Shown one piece after another: positions 44,538 through 52,646 of a stretch of 64,000 bases of DNA. Origin of the DNA: Pontibacillus salipaludis (GTDB lineage Bacteria; Bacillota; Bacilli; Bacillales; BH030062); NCBI RefSeq assembly GCF_014642405.1, contig NZ_BMIN01000011.1, positions 62,001 to 126,000 of the forward strand. The letters are read 5' to 3'. Under the pieces are notes generated by a model. That model was not told where the DNA came from, searched no databases, and worked only from the letters and a program-made list of their open reading frames with translations. A program made the translations under genes and the position numbers. The stretch's first letter is position 1. Every line of letters begins with the position of its first letter.

Positions 44538-45077
44538 TTAGTTTGATGTTGATAGAACAATCGAATGAACAACCTTCATCATTTTTCCGGCGTCTTCTTC
44601 CATTGCATTTAAATCAGTTTCGGTCGTCATTTTAACGCCGCCTGCTCCAACTTGTAATTCATAGGTATCATCATCAATAGATGAAACTTTCATGTAACCA
44701 AATACCTCATCACTCTCAAATGCTTCGACAACAAGAATATTTTGGTCTTCTTTTGCCGACTGATAGAACGTCTTACTCGTTTTCTTTTCAAAAGGGTTGT
44801 AAAAAAGAATAAACTGTCTCTCATCAGATTCTAAGAGGATGTTATTAGGAGAATTAGACACTACTTCCATAGAATCTGGCAAAAACATGGATACGTTCTC
44901 GAGCTCCGTATTTAACGGCAAGTCATCTACACTTAATGAAGATTCAGCAGCTTGTTTCGCTTCTTGAATGACAGCTTCTTCTGACTTAAAGAAACCTCCA
45001 ACAAACAAACCTAGCAGAATAATAACAGCTATTCCAATCAAGAAAATTAATAGCCATTTAGGGTTGAAAGCTTTCAC
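44538..45077 (-). CDS. Single-pass membrane protein with outside beta-rich domain, unknown
   Basis: A 179-residue protein starting at GTG (45077), chosen because AAGGAGAG lies at proper spacing; an upstream in-frame TTG has no site. The N-terminus has one membrane helix (about residues 7-26, LLIFLIGIAVIILLGLFVGG) and the rest (about 150 residues) looks outside-facing, with strands around FLPDSMEVVSNSPNNILLES, QFILFYNPF and TYELQVGAGGVKM. I recognise no family with certainty. It has its own promoter and terminator and is divergent from ytoQ, in the place of B. subtilis yto genes. Confidence 0.72.
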   Translation of the reverse strand: MKAFNPKWLLIFLIGIAVIILLGLFVGGFFKSEEAVIQEAKQAAESSLSVDDLPLNTELENVSMFLPDSMEVVSNSPNNILLESDERQFILFYNPFEKKTSKTFYQSAKEDQNILVVEAFESDEVFGYMKVSSIDDDTYELQVGAGGVKMTTETDLNAMEEDAGKMMKVVHSIVLSTSN

Positions 45078-45133
45078 ACACACTCTCTCCTTGAATAATC
45101 TCGTTACTTCCTTCAGCAACAGTTCCTATACAT

Positions 45134-45161
45134 ATCATACTATGGAATACAAATTTGACAA
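45134..45161 (-). promoter_or_regulatory. Sigma-A-like promoter of the 44.5-kb membrane protein gene
   Basis: On the - strand TTGTCA (45161-45156), 16 bases, TATGAT (45139-45134), about 57 bases before the GTG start. Confidence 0.6.
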
Positions 45162-45264
45162 GTAAAGATTTCAGACTCGCTAACTGTCATATGAAAGCGT
45201 TTGTGCTACACTTTACAGTGGTATATTAAACCAATTTTATAAATAAACGAAAGGGGCAATTTTA

Positions 45265-45705
45265 ATGAAACTAACCGTATATTTAGCAGGTCAGATTCAC
45301 GATGATTGGAGAAAAGACTTAGAAAAGAAGGCCGAGGAAAAAGGTTTACCCGTTCAGTTTGTAAGTCCTCAAACGAACCATGACCGTTCCGATTCTATAG
45401 GAGAAGATATACTAGGCGAACAACCAGGAAACATTTACCGTGATGACGTAGCCTCAAGTGTTAACAACTTACGAACAAAAGTACTATTAAATAAATCCGA
45501 CCTTGTTATCGCGCTTTTTGGAGAGAAATATAAACAGTGGAATACGGCAATGGACGCAGCTACAGCAATCAATCAAGATATTCCTACTATACTCATTCGC
45601 CCTGAATCCCTACACCATCCACTTAAAGAATTATCAAATAAAGCCAACGTAACCGTCGAAACCATCGACCAAGCCTTAGAAGTAATCGAGTACATTTTCG
45701 AATAG
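45265..45705 (+). CDS. ytoQ: YtoQ family protein
   Basis: A 146-residue protein of the YtoQ family, similar in fold to nucleoside 2-deoxyribosyltransferases, with the N-terminal strand LTVYLAGQIHDDWR and the segment SPQTNHDRSDSIG (about residues 34-46), then LNKSDLVIALFGEKYKQWNTA (starting near 76), resembling a nucleotide-binding site. No biochemical function is established. AAAGGGGC precedes the ATG. The upstream word TGAAAGCGTTTGTG matches a cre site at only 11 of 14 positions. Confidence 0.87.
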   Translation: MKLTVYLAGQIHDDWRKDLEKKAEEKGLPVQFVSPQTNHDRSDSIGEDILGEQPGNIYRDDVASSVNNLRTKVLLNKSDLVIALFGEKYKQWNTAMDAATAINQDIPTILIRPESLHHPLKELSNKANVTVETIDQALEVIEYIFE

Positions 45706-45818
45706 ACCCAACCCTTCAATATGCATATGGCTTTAACCACCCTTGCCATATGGTGATTTATGAAGGCATACCATAATTGTACTTTGAATACTGTGTCTTC
45801 TCCGCCACCGCTTAAGGA

Positions 45819-45992
45819 GGGGCCGTTTGTTAAACTATGGTCAGGGGTGTCTGGGGAACGGGGAGACTCCTGCGGGAGAAAGAGGTCGACGAGACCCCGC
45901 AGGGTGATTTTCCCGAGGAGGCTCGACAGCTCGCCCGCGGAAAGCGAGTCGTTCCCCAGACACCCCTAGCACTCAATAAAAGTAACGGCCCC
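45819..45992. repeat. Type II-related hairpin repeat without insert (copy R7)
   Basis: A 174-bp element with ends GGGGCCGTT (45819-45827) and AACGGCCCC (45984-45992) and a perfect 18-bp inverted repeat 45843-45860 / 45950-45967 (AGGGGTGTCTGGGGAACG and complement). The apex carries CCTGCGGG / CCCGCAGG and CGACAGCTCGCC. It sits between the convergent ytoQ and DUF84 genes. It is the clean empty counterpart of R5. Confidence 0.87.
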
Positions 45993-46000
45993 AGCCATAC

Positions 46001-46031
46001 AAAAAAAGGGCGATTATACATCGCCCTTTTT
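46001..46031 (-). terminator. Terminator overlapping the DUF84 gene stop codon
   Basis: A 9-bp stem AAAGGGCGA / TCGCCCTTT (46005-46013, 46021-46029) whose loop holds the TAA stop (46016-46014), followed by T residues on the - strand. Confidence 0.88.
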
Positions 46032-46532
46032 ACTATAATAAAACTCGTATTGACCTTTTAATAGTTGAACAATGTGAGCAAACATACCGGATCGATTCAC
46101 AAGTTCGTTCGTGAACACACCGATCGCCCCTTCATTGTGACGAACATTCTCACCCTTGGCATAATCATCTATTACATCGCCAAGTTCTTTTCCTTTATTT
46201 AACTCATTTGCAATTGAATCGGGTAGAGGGATTCGGGCACCACCTGCAACAAACGTATTCTCCTCAGAGTCCACTAACGCCCCCCAGTTGCATAGGTACA
46301 AGTCATTCTCTAACTCCATTACGCCACCTTCAAGACCGATTCCTACAACACCTTTCTCAGTCTTGGCGCATTCTCTAGCACGATTAATCGCTCCTTCAAG
46401 TGTCTCTTCATCACAAAAAGGCTGAGAGGAAACCCTGGAGGAAACTTCAATCCCGTCCACTTGATCATTACCAAAGATTTGTTGCACGGCTTCAAGTTTT
46501 GCAGGGTTGGTAGAGCCAACGATTATTTTCAT
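46014..46532 (-). CDS. DUF84 family inosine/xanthosine triphosphatase
   Basis: A 172-residue protein of the DUF84 (YjjX-like) NTPase family, which hydrolyses non-canonical ITP and XTP, cleansing the nucleotide pool. The GSTNPAKLEAV start (residues 6-16), SQPFCDEETLEGAINRA (about 41-57) and GIGLEGGVMELEN (about 67-79) are family-typical, with the C-terminal GAIGVFTNELVNRSGMF. Its stop codon lies in the loop of its own terminator. The gene is convergent with ytoQ, separated by repeat R7. Confidence 0.87.
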   Translation of the reverse strand: MKIIVGSTNPAKLEAVQQIFGNDQVDGIEVSSRVSSQPFCDEETLEGAINRARECAKTEKGVVGIGLEGGVMELENDLYLCNWGALVDSEENTFVAGGARIPLPDSIANELNKGKELGDVIDDYAKGENVRHNEGAIGVFTNELVNRSGMFAHIVQLLKGQYEFYYSKKGDV

Positions 46533-46575
46533 CGTTACATCCTTTCTTGGATCAAAAACCTACATATTAACGCAT

Positions 46576-46613
46576 CAAAGGTTGTTCTATTTTTTATAAG
46601 AGAACAACCTTTG
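46576..46613 (-). terminator. Hairpin after ytoP
   Basis: A 13-bp perfect stem CAAAGGTTGTTCT / AGAACAACCTTTG. It lacks a long T-run, so termination efficiency is uncertain. Confidence 0.7.
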
Positions 46614-46619
46614 AACATG

Positions 46620-47687
46620 TTACCCGTTTTGTTTAATATGTTCAAGAGTATTTTGATCAGTTGTTCGTACTAGCTTCGTAATTAGTTCCTTGGCAGCTGC
46701 ATAATCATCCACGTGGATCATTGAAGCGGAAGTATGAATATATCGTGAGCAAATGCCAACAACAGCGGATGGAACACCTTCATTTGAAGTATGAACGCGA
46801 CCTGCATCTGTACCACCCTGTGATATAAAGTATTGATATGGGATATCATTGGATTCAGCTGTATCAAGAATAAAATCACGGATGCCTCGATGCGTTACCA
46901 TCGTTCTATCAAAGATACGAAGCAATGCTCCTTTACCTAACTGACCGAACTCTTTCTTATCTCCAGACATATCATTTGCTGGAGAAGCATCAAGTGCATA
47001 GAAAATATCTGGTTGAATCATATTAGCAGCTACTTGCGCACCACGCAACCCTACTTCTTCCTGTACCGTAGCACCAGAATACAACTGATTTGGAAGCTTT
47101 TCATTTTGAAGTTCCTTCATAAGCTCCACAGCAAGCCCACAACCATATCGATTATCCCAAGCTTTAGCTAAAATTTTCTTTTCGTTCGCCATTGGAGTGA
47201 ACGGACAAATCGGAACAATTTGTTGGCCTGGCTTAATGCCAATTTGTTTAGCATCATCGGCATCGTCTGCTCCGATGTCAATCATCATATTCTTAATTTC
47301 CATTGGTTTCTTGCGTTGTTCAGGAGTAAGGTTGTGTGGAGGGATAGAACCAATCACCCCTATGATAGGACCGTTGTCTGTCATAATTTGTACTCGTTGA
47401 GCTAATAGCACTTGGCTCCACCAGCCGCCTAGTGTTTGAAAGCGAATCATTCCGTTTGGAGTAATCTGAGACACCATAAAGCCAACCTCGTCCATATGGC
47501 CTGCAACCATAACTTTTGGTCCCTCACCATTTTTCACTCCGAACACGCCACCTAAACGGTCTTGAATAATCTCATCTGAGTATTTCTCAAGTTCCCCTTT
47601 CATAAAAGAACGGACAGCGTGTTCATTTCCTGGAGCTCCCTGTAGCTCAGTTAAATTCTTGAATAAATCCAGCGTTTCTTGATTCAT
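46620..47687 (-). CDS. ytoP: M42 family glutamyl aminopeptidase YtoP
   Basis: A 355-residue dinuclear metallo-aminopeptidase of family M42, likely a large multimer that trims peptides. Metal and catalytic residues lie in [12 protein letters not shown] (about residues 60-71, His and catalytic Asp), [16 protein letters not shown] (Asp, about 172), QEEVGLRGA (catalytic Glu pair, about 204), [10 protein letters not shown] (Asp) and [12 protein letters not shown] (near 306). The N-terminus [17 protein letters not shown] is family-typical. The gene is divergent from ytzB. Confidence 0.93.
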   Translation of the reverse strand: MNQETLDLFKNLTELQGAPGNEHAVRSFMKGELEKYSDEIIQDRLGGVFGVKNGEGPKVMVAGHMDEVGFMVSQITPNGMIRFQTLGGWWSQVLLAQRVQIMTDNGPIIGVIGSIPPHNLTPEQRKKPMEIKNMMIDIGADDADDAKQIGIKPGQQIVPICPFTPMANEKKILAKAWDNRYGCGLAVELMKELQNEKLPNQLYSGATVQEEVGLRGAQVAANMIQPDIFYALDASPANDMSGDKKEFGQLGKGALLRIFDRTMVTHRGIRDFILDTAESNDIPYQYFISQGGTDAGRVHTSNEGVPSAVVGICSRYIHTSASMIHVDDYAAAKELITKLVRTTDQNTLEHIKQNG

Positions 47688-47839
47688 ATGTATTCATCTC
47701 CAATTTTTTATCACTTGATCTCTTCATCATTTTAACGAATGTTCTGAATTGTTTCCACCTATCTAACCCTATTATTTTCTATTTTGCTCATTTTCGTCTA
47801 TACTATTAAGTATAAATCGTTAGTAGAGAGGTGTTAGGA

Positions 47840-48154
47840 ATGAAATTGAAACGTTCATTGTTAGCTTTAGGTATCGGTACAGTAGTCGGTGTTGTTGCTT
47901 GGAAACAGATAAGCGATAAACAGCAACTATCTCCTGAGAAGGCTCTTAAGCTCGCAAAGGAATCCTTTAAACGTCAGGGTCCTATTAGCGGCTCTTGGAT
48001 TCACATGAAGACCGAAGAATTCTCAAGTGACGATCTCCCTTACACAGTTTATCGTGGAGGAGTTTCACGCTCTCTTGATGGCCAGACAAAGCAATATGAA
48101 TTCTATATGGATGCCGTTACAGGCACTATTTTAGATGTTAGCGTTGTAGCCTAA
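47840..48154 (+). CDS. ytzB: PepSY-domain small protein YtzB
   Basis: A 104-residue protein with an N-terminal hydrophobic segment (about residues 5-20, LLALGIGTVVGVVAW) that is probably a signal anchor, followed by a PepSY-like fold (LSPEKALKLAKESFKRQG, YEFYMDAVTGTILDVSVV). PepSY domains are proposed to inhibit or bind proteases or metals. The start at 47840 follows GAGAGGTG; a GTG nine bases earlier is inside that site. Convergent with ytnP across a bidirectional terminator. Confidence 0.87.
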   Translation: MKLKRSLLALGIGTVVGVVAWKQISDKQQLSPEKALKLAKESFKRQGPISGSWIHMKTEEFSSDDLPYTVYRGGVSRSLDGQTKQYEFYMDAVTGTILDVSVVA

Positions 48155-48163
48155 ATCGTAGAC

Positions 48164-48198
48164 AAAAGGTATCTCCGTATACAGGAGATACCTTTTTC
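48164..48198. terminator. Bidirectional terminator between ytzB and ytnP
   Basis: A 13-bp perfect stem AAAAGGTATCTCC / GGAGATACCTTTT, with T residues on both strands. Confidence 0.93.
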
Positions 48199-48202
48199 AT
48201 GT

Positions 48203-49045
48203 TTAACGATCCCTTTTTATTTGGTCTACGATCTCACCACTTGGGTTAAACTGTAAAGCTCTATAGTATGCATCATGATAAAACGTATACCAAGCTTTAC
48301 GCTCACATCCATACTTCATCCAATCTTCCTTCTGATGAACAGATGTAACAGGATAATCATCATAAGCTAATACCCACAGCACGTTTTGATGAGCATGTGT
48401 GGGCATAATGTCAGCCATATGAATAAAAAGGTTTTCTTCTTCAGCAAACTTTATAACGCTATGTCCAGCACTATGTCCACCAGTGTGAATCATATATAAC
48501 CCTTCTGCTATCTCTAAAGATTCATTAAATGGCTGAACTCGTGATTCAATTGGTTTCCAATTTTCTTCCCAATATGTATTTTTTGAACGAATATTAGGAG
48601 ACCTCATTTCATTCCATTCAACAGAAGAAGTATAGATTACAGCATTTTCGAAAGCCGGAACCCACTTCCCTTCATTCCATTTGGTTAATCCACACGCATG
48701 ATCAAAATGAAGATGCGTCATTAAAATCCCATCTATTTCACTCGTATGGTAACCTAATTCTTTAAGGGAATCCTCTACGGCAGACTGCTCGTCTACACCG
48801 AAATTCCTTAGTTGCTTCTCTGTCATCTTACCATTCCCAATTCCTGAATCAATTAAGAACTTCTTACCATCTAGTTCTAGCAGAATGGGATCTGTCCTAA
48901 GTTCTATTTGGTTTTTTTCATTGTGTGGATACTTCCGGCTCCATAGAGGTTTTGGAACAACTCCAAACATCGCTCCACCATCCAAGTGTGTCACGCCTCC
49001 ATTTAACCAAGTCAACCTTGCACGTCCAACATGTAACGTTTCCAT
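48203..49045 (-). CDS. ytnP: Metallo-beta-lactamase-fold hydrolase YtnP
   Basis: A 280-residue MBL-fold enzyme, homologous to AHL lactonases; B. subtilis YtnP is reported to degrade quorum-type signals. Zinc-binding [10 protein letters not shown] (about residues 115-124) has the HxHxDH motif, with [10 protein letters not shown] (about 197), [11 protein letters not shown] (about 220) and the terminal histidine-containing stretch [12 protein letters not shown]. The start at 49045 follows a GGGGG-rich site. A perfect cre match (49093-49106) lies 48 bp upstream, overlapping the end of trmB, so catabolite control is possible. Confidence 0.92.
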   Translation of the reverse strand: METLHVGRARLTWLNGGVTHLDGGAMFGVVPKPLWSRKYPHNEKNQIELRTDPILLELDGKKFLIDSGIGNGKMTEKQLRNFGVDEQSAVEDSLKELGYHTSEIDGILMTHLHFDHACGLTKWNEGKWVPAFENAVIYTSSVEWNEMRSPNIRSKNTYWEENWKPIESRVQPFNESLEIAEGLYMIHTGGHSAGHSVIKFAEEENLFIHMADIMPTHAHQNVLWVLAYDDYPVTSVHQKEDWMKYGCERKAWYTFYHDAYYRALQFNPSGEIVDQIKRDR

Positions 49046-49092
49046 ATCCATCCCCCCATACTTCAATAGTTTAACACAGAGGAAATGTTAAA

Positions 49093-49106
49093 TGTAAACG
49101 TTATCA
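49093..49106. promoter_or_regulatory. Perfect-consensus CcpA cre site upstream of ytnP
   Basis: TGTAAACGTTATCA matches the consensus TGWAANCGNTNWCA at all defined positions. It lies 48 bp before the ytnP start and overlaps the trmB stop codon. No clear ytnP promoter is seen, so it might act as a roadblock to readthrough from trmB or repress a weak promoter. CcpA is encoded in the same window. Confidence 0.6.
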
Positions 49107-49757
49107 ATCAGTTAGTTTTTCCGGAAAACGTACACGGCAACGATAAATAGGTTGTCCTTTATTTGAGAACTTCTCTTCATATTCCGTCATGACATTATAA
49201 GGATCTTCTAACGTATGAAGATCTAAGTTAACCTCTTCAATTTTACAACCATATTGCGAAAAACTCATAAGAGAGTATTCAAAGAGTTGTTGGTTGTCGG
49301 TTTTCATAACGATTTGACCATTAGGTTTTAATACTGCTTCATACTGTTCCAAAAAGGTATGGAACGTTAAGCGACGTTTCTCATGACGTGATTTAGGCCA
49401 TGGATCAGAGAAGTTTAAATAAATTTGGTCTACTTCATTATCCCCAAACAAATCTCTCAGATCACTTGCGTCTACATTAAGAAGACGAACATTGGATACT
49501 TCTGCATCTAACACTTTACGAAGTGCACCTACAATTACACTCTTAACTCTCTCTATACCTATAAAATTAATTTCAGGATGTTGCTTACCCATTCCGGATA
49601 TAAACGCACCTTTACCTGAACCAATTTCTAAATGAAGAGGCTGATCCTCTGTAAATTCATTTTTCCAATTTTCTTTTTTTGAAAAGGGCTCTTCTACAAC
49701 AACATGGTTATTCTCTTGCATGAAGTCATCGGCCCACGGTTTGTTCCGAAGTCGCAT
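49104..49757 (-). CDS. trmB: tRNA (guanine-N7-)-methyltransferase
   Basis: A 217-residue Rossmann-fold SAM methyltransferase that makes m7G46 in the variable loop of tRNA. Features: LEIGSGKGAFI (about residues 43-53, SAM loop), INFIGIERV, LNVDASDL and the signature NFSDPWPKSRHEKRRLT (about 117-133), with the terminal KGQPIYRC. The start at 49757 follows TAAGGAGG; an earlier in-frame TTG is not supported. Its 3' end overlaps a cre site for ytnP. Confidence 0.95.
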   Translation of the reverse strand: MRLRNKPWADDFMQENNHVVVEEPFSKKENWKNEFTEDQPLHLEIGSGKGAFISGMGKQHPEINFIGIERVKSVIVGALRKVLDAEVSNVRLLNVDASDLRDLFGDNEVDQIYLNFSDPWPKSRHEKRRLTFHTFLEQYEAVLKPNGQIVMKTDNQQLFEYSLMSFSQYGCKIEEVNLDLHTLEDPYNVMTEYEEKFSNKGQPIYRCRVRFPEKLTD

Positions 49758-49946
49758 CTTGCCTTCCTCCTTACCATAATCAATGTATACCTTATCACGA
49801 ACAAATGAAAAGTGAAAGTTTTTGTCGATACGTAGCAATACCGTAGATCTAAGAGGAAATGAATGCTTTTTTAACTGTGAGTACCTGTTAAGATCCTATA
49901 TCACTAAATAAGATGAAATTTCATCCTAAAAAAGGGGAAAATGATG

Positions 49947-49976
49947 TTGGGTTGGAAGCGCTTTCTATTTTATGAT
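49947..49976 (+). promoter_or_regulatory. Sigma-A-like promoter with overlapping cre-like word upstream of the 50.0-kb small gene
   Basis: TTGGGT (49947-49952), 18 bases, TATGAT (49971-49976). The spacer holds TGGAAGCGCTTTCT (49953-49966), matching the cre consensus at 12 of 14 positions and symmetric in its core GGAAGCGCTTTC. A protein bound there would block the promoter. Confidence 0.5.
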
Positions 49977-50013
49977 ATAGAAAGTGTTCAAATACGGGAA
50001 ATGGAGTGATCAC

Positions 50014-50175
50014 ATGTTAACTCTCTTATCTAAATGTACAGAAGCGTTCGTTTTGTTTATGCTAGGCATATCTTTTGTAGGTTACGCTGTTTTTGTTTAT
50101 CCATTTGAAAAGCTTCATGAGAAAACAAATAGAGAAGTAAAAGCCAACCAGCTTAAATATGCACCTAATGTGTAA
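50014..50175 (+). CDS. Small membrane protein, unknown function
   Basis: A 53-residue protein with one hydrophobic helix (about residues 9-28, AFVLFMLGISFVGYAVFVY) and a charged C-terminus (KLHEKTNREVKANQLK). GGAGTGATCAC precedes the ATG, and a long terminator follows at 50217, so the gene is probably real. It has a promoter overlapped by a cre-like word. No family is recognised; it lies between trmB and ytzH, where B. subtilis has small yt genes. Confidence 0.65.
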   Translation: MLTLLSKCTEAFVLFMLGISFVGYAVFVYPFEKLHEKTNREVKANQLKYAPNV

Positions 50176-50216
50176 CAAACTTCAGATGACACTAACTTAC
50201 TGTGTAATAATAAATA

Positions 50217-50270
50217 TAGCGTAAAAAAGACCTTTGGGTTAGAATACCCCAAAGGTCTTTTTTTACGCTA
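50217..50270. terminator. Long bidirectional terminator before ytzH
   Basis: A 22-bp near-perfect stem from TAGCGTAAAAAAGACC to GGTCTTTTTTTACGCTA around the loop TTAGAATA (one extra T on the right). It has strong A and T runs. Confidence 0.92.
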
Positions 50271-50361
50271 TATGATGACGTTTAAGTTTTCACATGTTGA
50301 TAATGGTGTACATATTCCCTCTAAATCCGTAAAAACTACGGATAGAAAGGGGATAGACAGT

Positions 50362-50646
50362 ATGCCATTAACAGTAAAAGATCAAGTCAATGTACTTTAT
50401 GATTTACTCAGTGAACATTCAGAAGACTGCTGCGGCAGCGTATCTGAGTGCCAGCAAATCCAAAGGTTAGTCCGCTCCATTCTTACTAAAAAAGAATTAC
50501 AGGACGAAAATGTCCTACGTTCATTACCGGCCATTTATGATTATGGAAAAGCCGGAGAAGATTCAGGTGACTTAACTGGCCATATTACATCGAACCAGTC
50601 TCAATTAGAAGAATGGGTAACATCCATTGGAAATGTTAAATATTAA
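50362..50646 (+). CDS. ytzH: YtzH-like protein
   Basis: A 94-residue soluble protein of the YtzH family, of unknown function. It begins MPLTVKDQVNVLYDLLSEHSEDCCG, has a paired-cysteine segment and an extra Cys in VSECQQI, and ends WVTSIGNVKY. The start at 50362 follows GAAAGGGGAT; the ORF extends further but without a ribosome site. Its end overlaps the end of ytmP by 11 bp (convergent), matching the linked ytzH-ytmP arrangement of B. subtilis. Confidence 0.85.
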   Translation: MPLTVKDQVNVLYDLLSEHSEDCCGSVSECQQIQRLVRSILTKKELQDENVLRSLPAIYDYGKAGEDSGDLTGHITSNQSQLEEWVTSIGNVKY

Positions 50647-51448
50647 TAATCCCAAGCTTCACCATAAGCCGCTTAAGGTCCTCAAGCCAACGAGCGGCTT
50701 CTGATTCTTCATGCCTGCTTTTATGCCACTGAATAAATGAAACGGTTTGGGCTACAATGTACCAATGCATGCGAACCAACAAGGGTTCATCTAACTCAAT
50801 ACCGTAAGTGTCTAACCAAACATCCCATTCCTCTTCAGGGATATACCAATGTAGAATCATTCCCAGATCCATAGCAGGATCAGCTACCATCGCATTGTCC
50901 CAATCAATTAAAAACAGTTGATCTGCATCTGTTAAAAGCCAGTTATTGTGGTTCATGTCACTATGACACACCACTTTCTTCTGATTTTGAACATGGGGAA
51001 GTTGCTTGTCAAGATAACGCAATGCTTGATGAATTTCTATTTGGGTATTTATGAAACTTGAACACTGCTCTTGTTTCCGTAAATCATTTAAATAATCGAT
51101 AGGATCTAAAGGTTGTTTCCCTAATCGCATAAGCAGATCTAACAATTCGGAAGAATGATGAATTTTACTTAACAGTTGGGCTACTCGAGGGTGCTTGATC
51201 TCTTCAGGCTTAAGCTCTCTTCCTTCTAACCACTGTTGAGCGGTAATTACATCACCATTTTCCATTCGTTTCGTCCACACAAGCTTAGGGACGATTCCTT
51301 CCGCTGACAGCACAGCTAAAAAAGGTGAGGAATTTCGTTTAAGAAATAGGCGCTTTCCTTCACGGTGTGCATAGTAAGCTTCTCCTGTGGAGCCGCCTGC
51401 TGGGGTAATTGTCCAATCATTACCGAGTATTTGTTCCAACCAATTCAC
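50636..51448 (-). CDS. ytmP: Aminoglycoside-phosphotransferase-fold kinase YtmP
   Basis: A 270-residue kinase of the APH/choline kinase fold. Features: the glycine-rich start TPAGGSTGEAYYAH, VVCHSDMNHNNWLL (about residues 176-189, catalytic loop HxDxxxxN) and FLIDWDNAMVADPAMDLG (about 196-213, Mg-binding D). The substrate is unknown. I place the start at a GTG (51448) with GAGG 8 bases upstream; a longer frame starts at 51499 but lacks a site and does not fit the family. Convergent with ytzH. Confidence 0.88.
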   Translation of the reverse strand: MNWLEQILGNDWTITPAGGSTGEAYYAHREGKRLFLKRNSSPFLAVLSAEGIVPKLVWTKRMENGDVITAQQWLEGRELKPEEIKHPRVAQLLSKIHHSSELLDLLMRLGKQPLDPIDYLNDLRKQEQCSSFINTQIEIHQALRYLDKQLPHVQNQKKVVCHSDMNHNNWLLTDADQLFLIDWDNAMVADPAMDLGMILHWYIPEEEWDVWLDTYGIELDEPLLVRMHWYIVAQTVSFIQWHKSRHEESEAARWLEDLKRLMVKLGIINI

Positions 51449-51630
51449 CTTCAATTCCTCAAATCTGTTCAGGTTTGTTTTCTTTATAATCGTAAGCATG
51501 TATAATTGTTATAAATATCGCACAGAGTCAGTACGTGCCTTATTAGTAATGCAATATTATCATGTTGTTTTTAAAGACACGACATCAATAGATTAACGCA
51601 TTTCAACTATCGAATTCAAGTCTTATTCCG

Positions 51631-52569
51631 TTATTTCTTTCCTCCGAATACGTACCTAGGTATATTTACCTTTTGAATATGACAAGCTTGGCATGAACCA
51701 GACTCGCCGTCTACATGATAAGACAAGATTTCTTCACTCTTAACAGAGACATTAGATCCAGTCAGAACCTCTACTTCTTTAAATCGTACATGCCCTCCCC
51801 AAAAAACACTCACAAACATGACAAGCACTTTCCATTTAGAAATATTATGAAGAACGAGTAGCGCCAATTGGTTTGATTGCATGCGAGCGTTTGGTAATAT
51901 TCGCATCCCCCCACCGTAGTAACCGTGGATTCCTATTGTGACCATCCATACGTTTTCGAGTGTTCGCGTTTCCCCATCTACTGTTAACTCTATTGCTTTC
52001 GGTTGAAAGGATCCTAACGTTTTTATTAGAGCCAAACAATAGATAAGAAAACCAATATGGTAGTGATTTAACCATTTCTTTAAGATTGAATGATTTGCTG
52101 CCTTTACAATTTCTCCATCAAAGCCAAATCCAATACTATTCGCAAAAAGCCTTGTGTTCTTTGCTTTACGATAATCCGTTCGATAGGTTCCTACACGATA
52201 GTCTAAATAGTTTTTCTCGCTTCCTATGATACCTTCAAATATTTCAATAGGACCTTTCTTCAAAAGGGTAGCCTTGCCAAAGTCATTACCAGATCCACCA
52301 GGGATAAAAGCAAGAGGAACAGAAGGGTAATATTTAAGTCCATTCAAGACTTCATGAACTGTACCATCTCCCCCTATAACAACCATACAAATAATTCTAT
52401 CTTTGTATATTTCTGTAACTTGTTGAGCCAGCGCTTCTGCATGTCCTTCATGTTGAGTTATAAAAGCACGACATTCCACCTTCTTATATGCAGGAGATTG
52501 TCGTATTTGCTCAAAGACTTTCATGGCCTTGCCGCTCCCGGCAAAAGGGTTCACAATAACAATGTACAT
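51631..52569 (-). CDS. ytlR: Diacylglycerol/sphingosine kinase-like protein YtlR
   Basis: A 312-residue lipid kinase of the DagK catalytic-domain family. Features: NPFAGSGKAMKVFEQI (about residues 7-22), VIGGDGTVHEVLNGL (about 65-79, the GGDGT nucleotide motif) and IPGGSGNDFGKA (about 93-104), with the C-terminal half carrying the HVDGESG block. The lipid substrate of YtlR is not established. The start at 52569 follows AAAGGGG. It is divergent from the EAL gene, with the spacing allowing two promoters. Confidence 0.9.
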   Translation of the reverse strand: MYIVIVNPFAGSGKAMKVFEQIRQSPAYKKVECRAFITQHEGHAEALAQQVTEIYKDRIICMVVIGGDGTVHEVLNGLKYYPSVPLAFIPGGSGNDFGKATLLKKGPIEIFEGIIGSEKNYLDYRVGTYRTDYRKAKNTRLFANSIGFGFDGEIVKAANHSILKKWLNHYHIGFLIYCLALIKTLGSFQPKAIELTVDGETRTLENVWMVTIGIHGYYGGGMRILPNARMQSNQLALLVLHNISKWKVLVMFVSVFWGGHVRFKEVEVLTGSNVSVKSEEILSYHVDGESGSCQACHIQKVNIPRYVFGGKK

Positions 52570-52646
52570 ATTAAAATTCCCCTTTTCCAAACCTTATTAC
52601 TTCAGAAAATAGTCCTACTTCTATTATACTAGTATAAAAAGGAGTG

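Noticed and set aside
45189-45202. cre-like word TGAAAGCGTTTGTG upstream of ytoQ
   Set aside because: Only 11 of 14 positions match the consensus, with mismatches in the conserved last positions.
45819-45992. Could the repeats be ordinary terminators?
   Set aside because: They lack T-runs after the stems, are five to ten times longer, have conserved ends and modules, and lie beside a separate standard terminator.
1884-46000. CRISPR array
   Set aside because: No short direct repeats with regular spacers and no cas genes; the repeats are long palindromes dispersed between genes.
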